A DNA stretch of 64,000 nucleotides from Phyto melanocephala (Eukaryota; Arthropoda; Insecta; Diptera; Rhinophoridae). The notes under the pieces are model-generated. The model ran no database searches. It was not told where the DNA came from and saw only the letters and a program-made list of their open reading frames with translations. The stretch covers positions 30,448,421-30,512,420 of the forward strand of contig OW799233.1 of assembly GCA_941918925.1 (NCBI GenBank). The letters run 5' to 3'. This document shows positions 60,390 through 64,000 of this stretch, one piece after another. The stretch's first letter is position 1. Every line of letters starts with the position of its first letter. A program made the translations under genes and the position numbers.

Positions 60390-61870
60390 ATGAAACAGCT
60401 GCGAAAACATAACTTATTAAGCCTTTATTGCTTATATACTTACCACCCGTCTCTCGTGATAGATTCAATGACATTACCCAGTTTGAACTCCGATACATCA
60501 CTCAACTCGTCACGGAATCGCTTAACTTACCATCTCAATCTAAATTTCTATTGCCTTAGTTTCGACAAAGAACAACATCCATTGTTTATAACTTTTTCCG
60601 ATCCTCACACATCCTAAAATAATTCGGAATACTGCAATACAATCTTTTGTTCCTAGCACTTACTAAGCAATGTCCTTAGACAAACCGTATTCAGATTTTG
60701 AAATACCAAAGAATCTGACCATTAGTGGCCGATACATGCCGATACCTCTTCATATTTCGACCCTCGTTCAGGTGCACCGCGTGCAATTTCTTTTCCAACA
60801 ACTCCACAGTACCTTGGAATCTAACTGAATCTGATCTTAAACAAGCGCATAATTCTATCAAGAATCTTTACACATTACCCAACAAGCCTAAATTGAGAAT
60901 AATTTCCTTTAAAGACATTAAAAACCACCTGCGCTATTCATGTAAAGAACAATTTATAACATAGTTTTTCGAATATGTTCCAATAAAAGACACGGTTCCC
61001 TCTAGATGGAACATTTTAAAATTTTCAGTTTATTTGCAAAACCTCCCCATATTCTATCTAACGAAATAGACCATCCTCGATTCCTGCGTGAGAATTGCAC
61101 ACTCTTTATACAGTCCGTCGGATTTACACCAGCAATCCTTTTCAGGTATTATTAATGGCGGTTTTATATGAAAATAGTCCGTAACATTTTCCTGACATTG
61201 AATGCAATCCTAAAGACCGGTTTTTATAAGACCCTAGTGTGGCTTATATTAAATATCCTACCCAACGCCGTTTAATATAGCCTTTTAAGGCCTCTTTCCA
61301 CAATTCCCTGCACCCAAAACTATATACGTATGATGTTAAAGAAAACCTCTAGTGCCACTGCAGCACATACATGTACCTTTGTCCACTACCTCACACTACA
61401 TACTACATCCATATGTCAAAATAAGTCTAACTACTGTCGTGTAAATTCAATTTTCAACCTTTGTTCGTAGGCCCCATCTCTTGCCTGTTAAGTTTTTGCA
61501 TGTATAGTTGTCTCTCAGTCTCCTCTTTAAACTATCCTGTGTATTTTTTTCTTTAATGACATATAAATCTCTTGACCTTCGCTGATGCAAACTCTATCAC
61601 CTAAACGCCTCAATCTTATATCCCTACAGAACTAGCCCAGTAATGTCCGGGTTTACAGCCAAGTATAATTTAGATCTATATGTATATGGGTATATGGAAG
61701 CAGACCTCTTCCATCAACGGGTCCCTTTTCAACCCTCTGCGTTACCCAGATATTACAAGCTTACCCCGATCTGACTGAGTTCCGTGCCGTCCCAGGCGTT
61801 TGCTCTAGGCTTTTGTGACTTCAGACTGTTTATTATCTACAATCCTCATTTTCGTACTCTGGCAACATAG
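60390..61870. other. GC-richer decayed sequence, probably an old transposon, unassigned
   Basis: Composition resembles the LINE remnant at 56.9-58.9 kb and two plus frames of 75 and 79 codons exist (60390-60617, 60725-60964). Neither contains a motif I recognise, and no terminal repeats were found. Confidence 0.3.
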
Positions 61871-64000
61871 AAATTATAAACAATTCAAGTTTTGTAGCAT
61901 ACTTTCAGGATATTAGAAAATTTAAATTTTCTAGAATTTCTATTGTTTGGAAAATACTCGATCTTATGGTATAAATGTAGTAAACTACAGCAAGTACTTA
62001 GTGTAGATATACACAAGACATATAAGTGAATATCAGGCTGATTAAAATAATAGCAAACTATTAAAAAAAAACATGTTAAAATTTAATTGTGTTTGAATAA
62101 ATATAACTTTAATAACATAAGTTTAAACTAATAATTAGCAACTAAAAGAATTCAGGGTTTGTGTAAAGAAATTAAATAGTTTAAATGTAGCAATATTCAT
62201 CTATGTATATAGCATAGCTTTTTAACACCAAATACCACAGTAATAGTGCACTGAACCAATAAAAACATTTAAATGAGCTGAATGAGTTGCTTAAATAAGA
62301 GCGTCATGTCATTAGCATCTACATTCATAGTGACAACCTTTTTCAAAACTAATTAATACAATAAAATAAAGACTATATTTGTCTGAATGTTACTTCTTTT
62401 AAAAAAAATATATGACACAAGACTACCTAATAATTAAGTTAATTTTTCACTTCTTCCCTTGGTTTAGCTTAAATTATAGTCGATCTTCAATTTCTCCTTT
62501 GCATTACTCCTGTCTGCAAATAACAATCAAGGTAAGCCTTCTACACAACATCTGCATTTTATATGGCTTTATTTGTTAACGTCTGATGATTTTCTTCTCT
62601 ACCATCACATTCGGCTTTAGATATAAAACGTTTTGAATTTACACTCCATTATTTTATCAGCACATACATACTTTTTTATTTAACAAAACAAAACAAGAAC
62701 GAAAGGTAATAAAAACATATAAAATAAAATATTTTTGTATTAAATATATTAGCTGGAAAAATTACAAGGACACCTACATGAAAATATTTTATTACAAATT
62801 TTAGAACCAGATTTTAAGTGCTTTTTTATGTTTGTACTCGTAATTAAAGGTCTTAAGATAATGAGTATTTAGATAAATACATATACGTATATTATTACTT
62901 TGTATATATAAATGTTTAATTTAGTTAAAACAAGTTCTTAAGAATTAATTTTTTTATTAAAGAAATATGATCTAAAATAATTGAAGTGTAAACTTAATCA
63001 ACTAAAATTTACAACCCCTACAATGACCTGACTGCGTTTTTTTTAGCTATTTCGAATTATATTAAAGTTCTGCCAAGACTTTCAAATATTATTTCACATT
63101 ATTATTCTAAGTAGAAAACTAACCAACTCTTAATTGAATTTCTTCTCGGCCAGTCAGAAAAAAAATTAAAAATATTAAAAGAAATAGACCTTAAATTTAT
63201 TTTATACATTTAACTCTATTTATTTATCACATAATGGTCGATTTTCTTTGTTGTCTTAAAATAACTTGCACACTTGCAGATGGCAACATAATTAAATCAG
63301 AATCAAAAAAATATTACACATACGCCTTGTTGACACTTTCATTTTGCACTCGTGCTTTTATTTAATTAAAATAACCAAACTGTAATTAAAAAAAAATGTT
63401 TAAGAAGCAAAAGTAAAGAAAAACAACAAAAAGATATAGAAAAAAAATAACAATATAAACTTTATTTATTTTATATTTGTGTTTACACACACAATACTAT
63501 TAATTTTGCCAACACTAGTGGCAGAAACTTTAATAGAGAAATAGTTTTCGTTCGAAGAAAACAAGAATAGGGCGTGTCATAGACTGGTGCTTTAATATTT
63601 TAAAATGCAATTAATTTTTTATTTACAACGATTTTTAATTTAGTTTATAAATTTCAAATATCACAACTTAATACACATAATAAATTTTGGTTTTAAGGAC
63701 AAAACTTTTTCTTTTACTAAAAGTTATTCTTTACAATAGCAATTAGCTTTAATTAATTTTTATTAATTAAATAATATTTTTCAATGTAACGCCTTAGTGT
63801 TGTCCTACTTGGATTCAGAATGTTCTTAAACTTTTTAAGATTAGTGTAGGAGCATTTTTTCAGCTTCTGACGTACTCTTCCATCTCCAAAACTTTAAGTT
63901 AATTTTAAAACTCCTTAGAGGGTTTAGTATTTTTAAAGTTAATGGTATTAAAAAATTATTTCATTTTGGATTATAAGTTTAGGTTAGATTGAAAAAGAGA
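61871..64000. other. AT-rich intron sequence to window end
   Basis: Nothing supported. Only short open frames and homopolymer tracts. Confidence 0.5.

Overview
The window reads as AT-rich intronic DNA from a higher fly. A calyptrate fly (blow-fly or house-fly type) is most likely. This is an inference from the intron sizes, the base composition, the DINE-1/Helentron-like repeats ending in a GATTCGGC(A)...GCCGAATATAG(T/C)GCTCTTACTTG hairpin tail, and the heavy load of mariner-like and piggyBac elements. There is no bacterial-type gene organisation, and almost all short open frames are chance or transposon debris.

The only host coding sequence I can support is two plus-strand exons (27055-27186 and 35818-35985). 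They are separated by an 8.6-kb intron, have matching phase-2 junctions, and encode about 100 residues of a cholinesterase-like adhesion protein, most probably a neuroligin. If they belong to one gene, the rest of the window is its introns: at least 27 kb upstream and 28 kb downstream.

The introns hold a dense, nested transposon landscape. Left part (1-18.4 kb): DINE-1-like copies (edge, 4.8-6.95 kb, 7.2-8.0 kb), a 1.2-kb element with an AATGAAATAA-CCCC repeat array, a mariner remnant abutting a LINE fragment with a (CCTAA)n tail, two Helitrons ending CTAG|T (13.25-14.0 and 15.2-15.5 kb), a 747-bp terminal-inverted-repeat element (16.1-16.8 kb), mariner wrecks and one orphan coding-like stretch (18.1-18.4 kb). 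Middle (19-26 kb): a 3-kb composite DINE element, then an apparently intact 2.6-kb piggyBac transposon (624-aa transposase, 18-bp inverted repeats, TTAA duplication) sitting inside the inverted repeat of a mariner-like element. Between the exons: two internally deleted mariner-like elements with both ends (768 and 711 bp), a 345-bp TATC microsatellite joined to the A-tail of a decayed R1/Jockey-like retrotransposon, more mariner debris and an old DINE copy. Right part (36-64 kb): a DINE copy, a second nearly identical copy of the 3-kb composite (39.5-42.5 kb), an uninterrupted DINE copy that preserves the empty insertion site, a piggyBac pseudogene retaining a 61-nt intron, a reverse-strand Helitron, and several old LINE remnants. 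From 61.9 kb to the end I see nothing.

The piggyBac is the only element that looks able to encode a working protein. The mariner, DINE, Helitron and miniature elements are non-autonomous or dead. No previously undescribed gene system is evident. The most informative structures are the nested insertions, whose order can be read directly from empty and filled sites, and the composite element that appears to have moved as one unit.
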